Below are positions 33,520 through 41,926 of a stretch of 64,000 nucleotides of DNA, in pieces. Under the pieces are notes generated by a model that saw nothing but the letters and a program-made list of their open reading frames with translations, was not told the origin of the DNA and searched no databases. The stretch is from Actinomycetota bacterium. GTDB taxonomy: Bacteria; Actinomycetota; Thermoleophilia; Solirubrobacterales; Solirubrobacteraceae. The first letter of the stretch is position 1; the number at the start of each line of letters is the position of its first letter. Made by a program: the position numbers and the translations under genes. Location of the stretch: NCBI GenBank assembly GCA_005884115.1, contig VAXW01000005.1:744001-808000 (forward strand), written 5' to 3'.

Positions 33520-33978
33520 TCATGCAGCGGCGAGCTCGCGGTCCTCCGTGGCGGCCAGCTCGCGGTCCTCCGTGTCGGCCAGGTGCTGGTGGGAGGGGCA
33601 GTAGCCGTTGTGCGCGAGCGGCACGCGCTGGCAGGCTGTCCCCTTGCGGGTGGTCGCGCGGCAGCGCGGCGGCGCGCCGCTCATCGCGGTGTAGCCCTCG
33701 AGCGGGTGCTTGGCGACGAAGCGCTGTGCGTAGTCGATGTAGCGCGAGACGACACCGAGCACTCGCGACTGGGCCGACATCGGGAAGTAGCCGCGGATGT
33801 CGCAGAACAAAGTGCGCGCCGGATGCGCAAAGTAGTGGCGGTCGGTCGCAAGCCGCGTGATCGCGGCCTCGCACGCCCGCAGCACGGCGGCGTGGCTCTC
33901 GGTCGCGTTCTCGCCGGGCCGCGGCGGGGTGATCTGGGATGCGAGCTCCCTGTAGATGGCTCGACTGAACTGGTACAT
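33520..33978 (-). CDS. Unknown protein with small Cys/His motif and repeat tail
   Basis: About 152 residues from ATG 33978, which has a clear AGGTAGGAG ribosome binding site; ATG 34005 is possible. A helical N-terminal half (Y-Q-F-S-R-A-I-Y-R-E-L, then R-Y-I-D-Y-A-Q-R-F-V) is followed by a C-x-A-T-T-R-K-G-T-A-C...C-x-x-H motif, a small metal-binding pattern seen in DUF5763-like proteins. The tail contains a duplicated T-E-D-R-E-L-A-A. Function unknown. It is preceded by an A/T-rich leader. Confidence 0.7.
   Translation of the reverse strand: MYQFSRAIYRELASQITPPRPGENATESHAAVLRACEAAITRLATDRHYFAHPARTLFCDIRGYFPMSAQSRVLGVVSRYIDYAQRFVAKHPLEGYTAMSGAPPRCRATTRKGTACQRVPLAHNGYCPSHQHLADTEDRELAATEDRELAAA
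33533..33580 (-). repeat. Two 24-bp tandem copies in the 152-residue gene
   Basis: Units at 33533-33556 and 33557-33580 differ at one base and encode the repeated T-E-D-R-E-L-A-A tail of the preceding protein. Close similarity suggests a recent duplication. Confidence 0.8.
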
Positions 33979-34074
33979 GCTCCTACCTCTGAACCTCACT
34001 TTCATTTGGAGCACACCCGCGTTCCCCGAGACTCCAAACGTCATCGATCCCTTCCCCGACGCCCCCCGCGCCGT

Positions 34075-34128
34075 GGGCTTCAAGGACCCCTAACACTTCT
34101 CCTATTAGAAAGGACCTACATAAAGCCC
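34075..34128 (-). ncRNA. Possible structured leader of the 152-residue gene
   Basis: On the minus strand GGGCTT (34128-34123) can pair with AAGCCC (34080-34075), closing a 54-nt element about 100 nt before the start codon. Nearer the gene, TTTGGAG and CTCCAAA can form another stem (about 34005-34040). No riboswitch class is recognised. This could be ordinary untranslated sequence. Confidence 0.2.
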
Positions 34129-34162
34129 AGGCATAAATTTCTCGCCCGAACCACTTTTAAGG

Positions 34163-34187
34163 GCCGGCCACGCTGCCGCGGGCCGGC
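34163..34187 (-). terminator. Possible nadB terminator
   Basis: GCCGGCC (34163-34169) and GGCCGGC (34181-34187) are perfect 7-bp arms with an 11-nt loop, 16-40 bp after the nadB stop. On the minus strand CCTTAAAA follows rather than a long T run, so efficiency is uncertain. Confidence 0.45.
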
Positions 34188-34202
34188 GAGTGGTCGCGCC
34201 GC

Positions 34203-35690
34203 TCAGTCCCAGCGCTGCCAGCCGAGGTCCCCGCCGCCGTCCACGACGACGTGGCGGCGATCGAGCGAGGGGTCGAGCTCGGGGTAGTCGCAGCGCGTGT
34301 GCGCGCCCCTGCTCTCCCGGCGCTCGAGCGCGCAGCGGGCGATGAGCCGCGCGAGCGGATGCGGATCCTCGAGCAAGCTGGAAAGACCCTCGCCGCTGCG
34401 CTCGATGCCTGCGTGGCGCCACAGCGCCGCACGCGTGGTCTCGGTGGCGGCAGGCGGAGGGGGCGAGGCCAGCAGCTCTTCAAGCTGGCGCTCGCTCGGG
34501 CGCCGAGGCGCTGGGGGCGGCTGGGCGAGCGCGTGCGCGACGGCGCGGCGCGCGAACACGAAGCACTCGCTGAGCGAGTTGGACGCGAGCCGGTTGGCGC
34601 CGTGCAGACCGGTGCTCGACGCCTCGCCGACCGCGTACAGCCCCGCGATCGCCGAGTGGGCGTGCAGGTCGACGACGATGCCGCCCATCATGTAGTGCGC
34701 GGCGGGCGCAACCGGGATGAGCTCGCGCGTGGGATCGAGGCCGGCTTGGCGCAACGCCGTGACCACGTTGGGGAAGAGGGCGGGATCGATCGCGCGCATG
34801 TCGAGGCCCACGGATGCCTGGCCGGACTGGAGCAGGCGCGCTTGGATCGCCCTTGAGACCTCATCGCGCGGTGCGAGCTCGTCCACGAATCGCTCTCCTG
34901 AGGCATCGTGCAGCGTGGCGCCCTCGCCGCGGATCGCCTCGGTGATGAGGAAGCCCTCACGCCCGCGCACGCCCACGACGGCGGTGGGGTGGAACTGCAG
35001 CAGCTCGAGGTCGGCCAGCGATGCTCCGGCGGCGTGCGCGAGCAGCAGCCCGACGCCCTGCGAGCCTGGTGGGTTGGTGGTGCGCGCCCACAGCGCGGCG
35101 GCGCCGCCCGTCGCGATCACGACGGCGCGCGCGGCTACCAGCTCGCCGTCGTCGCAGAGCACGCCGCGGCAGCGGTCCTCGAGCAGCCACAGCGAGCGAG
35201 CTCGCGTGTTCTCGAGCACGCTGACCAGCTGCTCTTTCACCGCGAGCGCGGACAGCTGGCGTACCAGTCGCCTGCCTGTCGCGCTACCGCCGGCGTGCAC
35301 GACGCGACGGACCGAGTGCCCTCCCTCGAGGCCGAGCGCAAGCCGCCCGAAGCGATCCGCGTCGAAGCGGACCCCGAGAGCCTGTAGGTCGCTGACGCAC
35401 TCGGGAGCCTCGCGGGCCAGCACCTCGGCAGCCGACGTCCTGACGAGCCCTCGCCCGGCGTGTTCGGTGTCGCTGAGGTGCTGCTGCGCGCTGTCATCTG
35501 CCGCCAGCGCGGCGGCCAGTCCGCCCTGCGCCCAGTAGCTGGCGGTCTGCGCGAGCGGCGTCGCTGAGATGAGCACCGCGCGCGCGCCTGCTCGGGCGGC
35601 GCACAGAGTCGCGTAGAGCCCGGCGCCGCCCGCGCCTACAACGGCGATGTCGGCCTCGCGGGGCCCCGCCGCTGCGCGCGCTGGCATCAC
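34203..35690 (-). CDS. nadB: L-aspartate oxidase NadB
   Basis: A 495-residue flavoprotein from ATG 35690 (ATG 35687 is next). FAD motif V-V-G-A-G-G-A-G-L-Y, then A-Q-G-G-L-A-A-A, the E-G-G-H-S-x-x-R-V-V-H block and H-Y-M-M-G-G-I close to the active site are typical of NadB and distinguish it from succinate dehydrogenase. It oxidises L-aspartate to iminoaspartate, the first step of NAD synthesis. nadA and nadC are not in the window. Confidence 0.95.
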   Translation of the reverse strand: MMPARAAAGPREADIAVVGAGGAGLYATLCAARAGARAVLISATPLAQTASYWAQGGLAAALAADDSAQQHLSDTEHAGRGLVRTSAAEVLAREAPECVSDLQALGVRFDADRFGRLALGLEGGHSVRRVVHAGGSATGRRLVRQLSALAVKEQLVSVLENTRARSLWLLEDRCRGVLCDDGELVAARAVVIATGGAAALWARTTNPPGSQGVGLLLAHAAGASLADLELLQFHPTAVVGVRGREGFLITEAIRGEGATLHDASGERFVDELAPRDEVSRAIQARLLQSGQASVGLDMRAIDPALFPNVVTALRQAGLDPTRELIPVAPAAHYMMGGIVVDLHAHSAIAGLYAVGEASSTGLHGANRLASNSLSECFVFARRAVAHALAQPPPAPRRPSERQLEELLASPPPPAATETTRAALWRHAGIERSGEGLSSLLEDPHPLARLIARCALERRESRGAHTRCDYPELDPSLDRRHVVVDGGGDLGWQRWD

Positions 35691-35783
35691 GGAAACCTAT
35701 CTCCCGCGCGGCGCCGGAGTAACGCCGCGCGTCGCGCGCCTGCGGCGCGCCCAGCGGCGCGCATGGTGCGTCGCCGCCCGACG

Positions 35784-36320
35784 CTATTTGCCGGTGCGCG
35801 CGGTGGAACCGCCCGAGCTGCTCGGCGCGGCTGGATTCGTCGTGCCCGTGGTGCCGGCGCCTGTTGCGCCACTCGCGCCCCTGCCCGGTGCCGTTGCGCC
35901 GCCTGCCGGCGCCGTCGTCGTCGGAGTGGCCGGCGCCCCGGTTGCGGGCGCGGTGGCTGTCGAAGTCTGCGTGGGTGCCGTCGGGGTTGCTGGCGGTGAT
36001 GTCGCGCCGCCAGTAGCGCTCTGCGTTGGCAGCCCCGCCCGCGGGCTGCTGAGGCCGGCGGCGGGGCGAGAGTAGGTGGTGGTGGAGCTCCCTGCGAGCT
36101 CCACGAGGGCGGCAACCAGCACCCCGAGCGCGAGCGCGGCGATGATCGCCACCGTGGCCGTCGGCGCCCTCCAGTTGGGCGTCGCGGCCAGCCGCGTGCG
36201 CGCGGCGGCGCCGCAGGATAGACACCAGTCCTGCTCGCGTTGAAGCGGTGAGCCGCACACCGGGCAGGCTTCGGACACGGGCGCGGGTGGGGGCGCCGAG
36301 GGCGGGGTCGCGACGCTCAC
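35784..36320 (-). CDS. Zinc-ribbon membrane protein with Thr/Pro-rich exterior
   Basis: A 178-residue protein. Residues about 19-36 form a zinc ribbon (C-P-V-C-G-S, then C-L-S-C-G). One membrane helix (about 56-75: A-T-V-A-I-I-A-A-L-A-L-G-V-L-V) separates it from about 100 residues of Ala/Thr/Gly/Pro sequence outside the cell. The start overlaps the upstream gene as ATGA. No enzyme domain. A sensor- or scaffold-like role is possible. Confidence 0.75.
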   Translation of the reverse strand: MSVATPPSAPPPAPVSEACPVCGSPLQREQDWCLSCGAAARTRLAATPNWRAPTATVAIIAALALGVLVAALVELAGSSTTTYSRPAAGLSSPRAGLPTQSATGGATSPPATPTAPTQTSTATAPATGAPATPTTTAPAGGATAPGRGASGATGAGTTGTTNPAAPSSSGGSTARTGK

Positions 36321-37240
36321 TTGTCCGCCGCGGCCGGCGGAACGATCTCGGTCGGTTCCTCCTCGCTGCTGAGCGGCCGTGTGCCGGCCGCTGGCGCGCG
36401 GGCGCTCGAGTGCACGGCCGTCGCCGGAGGCTCATCGGGCGCCGCGGCCGCGGGATCGGGCCCGGCTCCCGGCCCGGCGCCAGGGCGCGTGCGGCGGGGT
36501 GGCCGCGGGGACCTTCCGGCGGCAGCGGTGTCGCGAGCTTGCGCGTCCCCGGCGGCATGTGTCTGCTCGACGGGCGGAGCAGCGGCCGGCGTGCCCGTGG
36601 CGGCGTCAGCATCAGCCGGTGTGCCCGCGGCGGCGTCAGCGGGCTCGCTCGCAGCCCCGGGCGCCGGCGCGGCCGTGCCGCTCGGGGCCTCCGCGCCAGG
36701 CGAGCTCTCGGCAGCAGCCGGGACAGGTGCAACTGGCGGCGTGCCCGCAATCGTCGAAGCTCTCGCCGCTGTCACAGCGGGCGTCTGCCCGGCCGCGGTC
36801 GCGATCGGCAGATCTGCGCGGCCCGTCAGCGGCAGCCCGCAGCTTGGGCAGAAGCGGTCTTCGGAGCTGTGGATCGCTGCGCAGCGCGGGCACGCCGTCA
36901 CGCCGGCCTCGCGCAGGACGGTGACGCGCCTGCTCTCGCCGAGCGCGGATTCGAGCCCCCGCAGCTCGCCGTCGATGCGGGCGATCGTCGAGAGCTTCGC
37001 GAGCACGAGCGCGTCGTTGCGCTTGCCGAAGCGGTGCAGGTTGAAGACCAGGCCGCCGAGGTCCCGATAGGCGAGCTCGCGAGCCTTGCGCAGGAAGCGC
37101 GCGCGGCGGCGAACGCGCCCGCGCGCGAGGAAGCCGACAGAGCCGGCGGACGCTGTCGAGGCGGCACCGGTGCTGCCCTCAGGCTGCGCCGGCTCCGGCT
37201 CCGGCGCCGTCGCACTGGTGGTGGTGGAGGGTTGATCCAC
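36317..37240 (-). CDS. Protein with helical core, zinc ribbon and disordered tail
   Basis: About 307 residues from GTG 37240 (the frame is open to 37282, overlapping the upstream gene). A basic helical segment (G-R-V-R-R-R-A-R-F-L-R-K-A-R-E-L) and a conserved-looking block (R-D-L-G-G-L-V-F-N-L-H-R-F-G) come first, then a zinc ribbon (C-P-R-C-A-A, then C-P-S-C-G), then about 170 residues rich in Ala, Pro and Gly. The pairing with the downstream zinc-ribbon membrane protein by overlap suggests a common function, unknown. Confidence 0.75.
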   Translation of the reverse strand: MDQPSTTTSATAPEPEPAQPEGSTGAASTASAGSVGFLARGRVRRRARFLRKARELAYRDLGGLVFNLHRFGKRNDALVLAKLSTIARIDGELRGLESALGESRRVTVLREAGVTACPRCAAIHSSEDRFCPSCGLPLTGRADLPIATAAGQTPAVTAARASTIAGTPPVAPVPAAAESSPGAEAPSGTAAPAPGAASEPADAAAGTPADADAATGTPAAAPPVEQTHAAGDAQARDTAAAGRSPRPPRRTRPGAGPGAGPDPAAAAPDEPPATAVHSSARAPAAGTRPLSSEEEPTEIVPPAAADK

Positions 37241-37251
37241 TGCGGCGCATG

Positions 37252-38217
37252 CTACCCACCGTGATCGAGCGCCGCGCGCCATGCGCCGGCCACGCGCTCG
37301 GCCATCTTCAGCGCGGAGAACTGCTCTGCGCGGGCGCGCCCGTCGACGCGAGGGTCGGCCGCCTGCAGGTGCGCGGCGAGAGCGGCTTGCCAGCGAGAGG
37401 TCTCGAACGGAGCGCAGAGAGTGCCGCCGATGCCTTCGAGGACCTGCACGTGGATGCCGACCGGCGTGGCGAGGACGGGCACATCGCAGGCGAGCGCCTC
37501 GAGCACCGACAGCCCGAAGCCCTCGCGCTCGGAAGGCACGAGCACGCAGTTGGCGGCGTTGATCCAGAGCGCGACTCTCGCCGGAGGCACGCCACCCAGC
37601 GTCAGCAGCTCGACTCCCGCGGCGCGCGCCAGCGAGAGCGCGCGATCGTGGCGCTTCTCGCTCCTGGCTGGGTCGGCCGGGAACAGCAGGTATGGCCCCG
37701 CTGGGTCCAGGCCGAGCTCTGCCCTCGCAGACGCCCGCGCCTCAGAACCGAAGCGCCCGAGGTCGACTCCACATGGAAGCACCAGCGCGCGCTCCCTCCA
37801 GGAGCGCCCGGGGAGGGCGTTGAGGAGCTGCTCTGAGACCGCGGCCAGAACGTCGATCGAGGGCAGAGCCGCGCGCGTGGCAAGGCGCGTGCGAGGGTGG
37901 CTGAGATCGCTGCCATGGACGGTAAGAGCGCGCACCCGTGCCGGCACTGCCAGCGCGGGCCAGGCGGTGAGCCCGAAATGAGCGTGAACGACGTCGATCG
38001 GTGCCTCGGCGCGTCGCCGGCGCCCGCGCGGAACGCGAAAGCGGCCGGCGAGCTGAAGCGACGCGCGCGCCAGCCCGCGAGCCCCAGGCGGGAACTCGAA
38101 CAGCTCGACCTCCAGTCCCTCGAGCTGCTTCAGCGCTGCGACCTGGTCGCGCACGAAGCGCCCGCGCTCGGGGTGAAGGGCGTCAGGCAGCATGTTCGAC
38201 ACCACGAGAGCGCGCAC
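37252..38217 (-). CDS. Glycosyltransferase family 4
   Basis: About 321 residues from GTG 38217, just divergent from murI. An N-terminal GT-B domain (V-S-N-M-L-P-D, H-P-E-R-G-R-F-V-R-D-Q) and V-H-A-H-F-G, V-H-G-S-D-L are followed by the donor-binding region with V-P-S-E-R-E-G-F-G-L-S-V-L-E-A-L-A, the E-x7-E signature of the family. Transfers a sugar to an unknown acceptor, perhaps for cell-envelope glycans. Confidence 0.88.
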   Translation of the reverse strand: MRALVVSNMLPDALHPERGRFVRDQVAALKQLEGLEVELFEFPPGARGLARASLQLAGRFRVPRGRRRRAEAPIDVVHAHFGLTAWPALAVPARVRALTVHGSDLSHPRTRLATRAALPSIDVLAAVSEQLLNALPGRSWRERALVLPCGVDLGRFGSEARASARAELGLDPAGPYLLFPADPARSEKRHDRALSLARAAGVELLTLGGVPPARVALWINAANCVLVPSEREGFGLSVLEALACDVPVLATPVGIHVQVLEGIGGTLCAPFETSRWQAALAAHLQAADPRVDGRARAEQFSALKMAERVAGAWRAALDHGG

Positions 38218-38242
38218 GTTCCCCCGACCGTAGCGCTCTGGA

Positions 38243-39118
38243 ATGATGGCCCGCGTGGCGAGCGCGGGCACACGCACATCCCGGCCCAGCGAGCGGCCGA
38301 TCGGCGTGTTCGACTCGGGCGTGGGAGGACTGACCGTGTTGCACGAGCTGCTGGTGCAGCTTCCGCACGAGGACTACGTCTATCTGGGCGACACCGCGCG
38401 CTTCCCCTACGGCGAGCGCTCGCCCGAGGAGCTCGAGCGCTTCTCGAGCGAGATCGCGGTCGAGCTCTTGCGCCGAGGCACCAAGCTGATCGTCGTCGCG
38501 TGCAACTCGGCGACCGCGGCCGCGCTCCCGGCGCTGTCCCGGCGGATGATGGAGACGACGCTCGGCGTCGAGGTCCTCGGGGTGGTGCGGCCCGAGGCCT
38601 TTCAGGCCGTGGCCGCCACCCGCAACGGCCGCATCGGACTGCTCGCGACGCCCACCACTGTCGCGAGCGGCGCCTACACGGAGGCGGTGGGGACGATTGA
38701 CCCCTACGTGACGCTTCACTCTGTCCCCTGCGCGGCGCTCGCCGGCATCATCCAGGCCGGAGAGCAGTTCGACGCGCGCGCCACCGAGACGGTGCGAAGC
38801 GCCTGCGCTCCGCTGCGGGAGGCGCGCGTCGACACGGTCATCCTCGGGTGCACCCACTACCCGCTCATCCGGCCGCTGCTGCAGAGGCTGCTGGGCCCGG
38901 AGGTCGTGCTGGTCAGCTCGGGCGCGGCGCTTGCGCGGCAGGTCGAGCACGTCCTGAGCACGCGCGAGCTCGGCAACCCGCGCTCTGGCGAGGGGGCGTA
39001 TCGCTTTCTGTGCACCGGCGACACAGACGCCTTCCACGAGCTGGGCACCCGTTTTCTGCAGATGCCGCTCGGCGTAGTCGAGCACGTCGAGCTGGCCGAG
39101 GCCGAAGCGGTCGCGTGA
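38243..39118 (+). CDS. murI: Glutamate racemase
   Basis: A 291-residue protein. The catalytic pair of cysteines lies in V-A-C-N-S-A-T and L-G-C-T-H-Y-P-L; G-V-F-D-S-G-V-G-G-L is the N-terminal motif. It makes D-glutamate for peptidoglycan. ATG 38243 or 38246 could start it. First gene of a tightly overlapping murI-rph-rdgB operon. Confidence 0.96.
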   Translation: MMARVASAGTRTSRPSERPIGVFDSGVGGLTVLHELLVQLPHEDYVYLGDTARFPYGERSPEELERFSSEIAVELLRRGTKLIVVACNSATAAALPALSRRMMETTLGVEVLGVVRPEAFQAVAATRNGRIGLLATPTTVASGAYTEAVGTIDPYVTLHSVPCAALAGIIQAGEQFDARATETVRSACAPLREARVDTVILGCTHYPLIRPLLQRLLGPEVVLVSSGAALARQVEHVLSTRELGNPRSGEGAYRFLCTGDTDAFHELGTRFLQMPLGVVEHVELAEAEAVA

Positions 39119-39879
39119 GCACGCGCAGCCACGGACGTGCAGCCGACGAGCTGCGCCCGACGGCGATCGAGCCGGGGTTCGTACGCACGGCGACAGGCTC
39201 GGCGCTGATCTCGGTGGGCGAGACGCGCGTGATCTGCACGGCATCGGTGCAGGAGGGCGTGCCGCGCTGGATGGCTGGCCGGGGCGGTGGCTGGCTGACG
39301 GCGGAGTACGGCATGCTGCCGGCGTCGACGGGGGAGCGCAGGCAGCGGGACGTCACGCGCGGGCGCCCCGACGGCCGCACCGTCGAGATCCAGCGCCTGG
39401 TCGGGCGCAGCCTGCGCGTGGTCGTCGACTTCAACGCGCTCGGCGAACGCACCGTGTATCTGGATTGCGACGTGCTGCAGGCCGACGGTGGCACGCGCTG
39501 CGCGTCGATCACCGGCGCCTACGTGGCCCTCTCGCTGGCATGCGCGGCCATGGCGGCCGACGGGCGCCTGGAGCGCTCGCCCCTGACGGGCTCGGTGGCG
39601 GCTGTCTCGTGCGGGGTCGTCGGCGGCGCTGCGCTGCTCGACCTCGACTACGGCGAGGACTCCAACGCCGAGGTAGACGCGAACGTCGTGATGAGCGGCG
39701 AGGGCGGCCTGATCGAGGTGCAGGCGACGGCCGAGCGCACGCCGCTATCGCGCGCCCACCTGGATGAGCTGCTGATGCTCGCCGCCGCCGGCATCGAGCA
39801 GCTGCGCGCGCTTCAGGACCAGGTCATCGCCGGTGCGGTGATCGCGCAGGCCGAGGACCGCGGATCGCCGCCCGCTTGA
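39115..39879 (+). CDS. rph: Ribonuclease PH
   Basis: A 254-residue protein with GTG start inside the murI stop (GTGA). The family features R-x-D-E-L-R-P-T near the N-terminus, G-x-T-R-V-I-C-T-A-S-V, G-W-L-T-A-E-Y-G-M-L-P and D-C-D-V-L-Q-A-D-G-G-T-R are present. It trims tRNA 3' ends with phosphate. Confidence 0.96.
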   Translation: MSTRSHGRAADELRPTAIEPGFVRTATGSALISVGETRVICTASVQEGVPRWMAGRGGGWLTAEYGMLPASTGERRQRDVTRGRPDGRTVEIQRLVGRSLRVVVDFNALGERTVYLDCDVLQADGGTRCASITGAYVALSLACAAMAADGRLERSPLTGSVAAVSCGVVGGAALLDLDYGEDSNAEVDANVVMSGEGGLIEVQATAERTPLSRAHLDELLMLAAAGIEQLRALQDQVIAGAVIAQAEDRGSPPA

Positions 39880-40472
39880 GGCTGCTGCTCGCCACCCGAA
39901 ACGAGCACAAGCGCCGCGAGTTCGCGCGGCTGCTCGCGCGCGCGGACGCCTCTGAGCGCTGCGAGCTCGATCTTCTGCCGGCCGCGGTCGCGCTGCCGCC
40001 GGAGGGCGGCGAGACGTTTGCGGAGAATGCCCTGCTGAAGGCGCGCGCGGCCGCGTCGGCGACGGGCAGGGCGACGATCGCCGACGACTCCGGAATCGAG
40101 GCCGCGGCTCTCGGCGGCCGCCCGGGGGTTCGCTCGGCGCGCTACGCGGGCGAGCATGCCAGCGACGATGAGAACCTGCGCAAGCTGGTGCGCGAGGCGC
40201 CCGCCGGCAGCAGGCTGCACTACCGCTGCGCGCTCGCATATGTCGATCCTGCGCGCGGCGTGCAGCGGCTGTTCGAGGGCTCCTGCGCGGGGCGCATGGC
40301 GTCGGCCCCGCAGGGCACTCGCGGCTTCGGCTACGACCCGATCTTCCTTCCCGACGACGGGCCCGGTGAGCTGACGATGGCGGAGCTGACGGAAGCGCAG
40401 AAGGACGCCATCAGCCACCGCGGCCGAGCTGCCCGCGCGCTCGCGGCATGGCTTCTCGGCGAGGACTCTTAG
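39876..40472 (+). CDS. rdgB: dITP/XTP pyrophosphatase
   Basis: A 198-residue HAM1-like protein with TTG start overlapping rph (TTGA). L-A-T-R-N-E-H-K opens it; F-A-E-N-A-L-L-K-A and D-D-S-G-I-E hold the metal and base-binding residues, and G-F-G-Y-D-P-I-F is conserved. It removes non-canonical purine nucleotides. rph-rdgB pairing is widespread. Confidence 0.95.
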   Translation: MRLLLATRNEHKRREFARLLARADASERCELDLLPAAVALPPEGGETFAENALLKARAAASATGRATIADDSGIEAAALGGRPGVRSARYAGEHASDDENLRKLVREAPAGSRLHYRCALAYVDPARGVQRLFEGSCAGRMASAPQGTRGFGYDPIFLPDDGPGELTMAELTEAQKDAISHRGRAARALAAWLLGEDS

Positions 40473-40609
40473 CGGAGATTGATGGCTGCCGACGCGGCCA
40501 CCGCGAGGCCCAGTCCGGCGTAGCCGTTGTAGCCTGCGAGCAGCAGCAGGAGGGCGGTGAGGAGCGCGACCAGCACCGTCACCAGCCAGGCGATGCGCGT
40601 CACGCCCAT
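40469..40609 (-). CDS. 46-residue membrane protein
   Basis: An ATG at 40609 opens a 46-codon frame ending TAA at 40469-40471, sharing bases with the rdgB stop. The product has two hydrophobic helices (I-A-W-L-V-T-V-L-V-A-L-L-T-A-L-L-L-L-L-A, then A-G-L-G-L-A-V-A-A-S-A-A) joined by G-Y-N-G-Y. Almost every third codon position is G or C, as in real genes here. No family is recognised; it is too short for routine gene finders. Confidence 0.65.
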   Translation of the reverse strand: MGVTRIAWLVTVLVALLTALLLLLAGYNGYAGLGLAVAASAAINLR

Positions 40610-40688
40610 CGGCGCATTGTTGCGAGCCCGGCGTCCGCGTGCGGTGTTAGCGTCATCCGACCACTCTCAACGAACAGAGGAGGACGAC

Positions 40689-40967
40689 GTGAAGAAGTCT
40701 GAGCTTGTCGAGCAGGTCGCAGATCGCGCCGCGCTCACCAAGGCCGATGCGGGGCGTGCGGTCGACGCCATCATCGCCACCGTCGAAGACGCGCTGCGCC
40801 GCGGCCGCGACGTCACGGTCACGGGATTCGGCAAGTTTGGAGTGTCCGAGCGCTCCGCCCGCCAGGGCGTAAACCCGCGCACGGGCGAACGCATTCAGAT
40901 CGCGGCCTCGCGCGTGCCGCGCTTCACCGCCGGCAGCGCCTTGAAGAGCGCGGTGAGAGGTAGCTGA
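40689..40967 (+). CDS. hup: HU-family DNA-binding protein
   Basis: A 92-residue protein starting at GTG 40689, with GAGGAGG 6-12 bp upstream. K-K-S-E-L-V-E-Q-V-A opens it, and the HU signature G-F-G-K-F-G-V-S-E-R-S-A-R-Q-G-x-N-P-R-T-G is complete. It bends and compacts DNA. It lacks the long Lys/Ala-rich tail of mycobacterial HU. Confidence 0.95.
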   Translation: MKKSELVEQVADRAALTKADAGRAVDAIIATVEDALRRGRDVTVTGFGKFGVSERSARQGVNPRTGERIQIAASRVPRFTAGSALKSAVRGS

Positions 40968-40969
40968 AC

Positions 40970-41887
40970 CTGCAGAGGAGCTTCGGCGACACCCTCGCCG
41001 CGCGCGTGGCCGAGCGCGAGTCGCAGGTCGTGCTCGGCCTTGATCCCGATCCTCAGGCGCTGTGGCAGGCCGCCCAGCCCGAGACGCGCGCAGAGCGCTC
41101 CGCCGCCGAGCAGGCCGCCGCGGCGGTGCTGCGGCATTGCCGCGAGGTGATCGACGCGACGGCCGAGGCGTGCGTCGCGGTCAAGTTCCAGCTCGCCCGC
41201 TTCGAGGTGCTGGGCGCGGCCGGCTGGGCCGCGCTGGCCGCCGCCGTGGAGCACGCGCGCGGGCGCGGGCTGCTGGTGATCGCCGACGGCAAGCGCGGCG
41301 ACATCGAGATGACCGCGCGAGCCTACGCGCGCGCCCTGAGCGGCGAGCTTGATACGCCGTTCGGCGGCGTGCCGGGCCTGGGCGCGGATCTCGTCACGGT
41401 CAACCCGCTCCTCGGCAGCGACGGCGTCGAGCCGTTCGTATCGATGGCGCGCGCGGCTGGGCGGGGCGTGCTCGTGCTCGTGCGCACATCGAACCCGGGC
41501 GCCGCCGACATCCAGGATCTGGAACTTCGCGACGGCGGCGCGGTGTGGGAGCGGATCGCGCGCCTGGTTGCCGAGCACGGCGAGGCCGGCACAGGGGCTG
41601 GCGGCCTAAGCGACGTGGGCGCCGTGATCGGCGCGACGCAGCCGCAGCACCTCGAGCGAGCCCGCGAGCTGATGAGCAGCGCGCCGTTCCTGCTGCCCGG
41701 CGTGGGCGCACAGGGGGGGCGCGTGGAGAGCCTTGCAGCAGCCTTCCTCCCGGGTCGCGCGGGAGGCTTGATCGCGGCCTCGAGGAGCATCGTCGATGCG
41801 CACCTCGTAGGCGGCGGCGACCCGGCCGGCGCGGCGCGCGCGGAGGCGGAGAGGCTGCGCGATGCGGCCTGGACGCTGAGCGGCTGA
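40970..41887 (+). CDS. pyrF: Orotidine 5'-phosphate decarboxylase (type 2)
   Basis: A type 2 OMP decarboxylase with D-G-K-R-G-D-I as catalytic motif, Asp/Lys intact, and G-L-D-P-D-P at the first strand. GTG 41006 gives 293 residues, but family members begin about 10 residues earlier with a S-F-G-D-x-L-A-A-R segment that is encoded here in frame from CTG 40970. A GAGAGG ribosome binding site lies 9 bp before that CTG, and no ATG/GTG/TTG is available, so a CTG start is the better fit. It makes UMP. Confidence 0.9.
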   Translation: MQRSFGDTLAARVAERESQVVLGLDPDPQALWQAAQPETRAERSAAEQAAAAVLRHCREVIDATAEACVAVKFQLARFEVLGAAGWAALAAAVEHARGRGLLVIADGKRGDIEMTARAYARALSGELDTPFGGVPGLGADLVTVNPLLGSDGVEPFVSMARAAGRGVLVLVRTSNPGAADIQDLELRDGGAVWERIARLVAEHGEAGTGAGGLSDVGAVIGATQPQHLERARELMSSAPFLLPGVGAQGGRVESLAAAFLPGRAGGLIAASRSIVDAHLVGGGDPAGAARAEAERLRDAAWTLSG

Positions 41888-41926
41888 CAAGGAGGCCCTA
41901 GTTGACGCCGGGGCGGTCGCTGGCCG

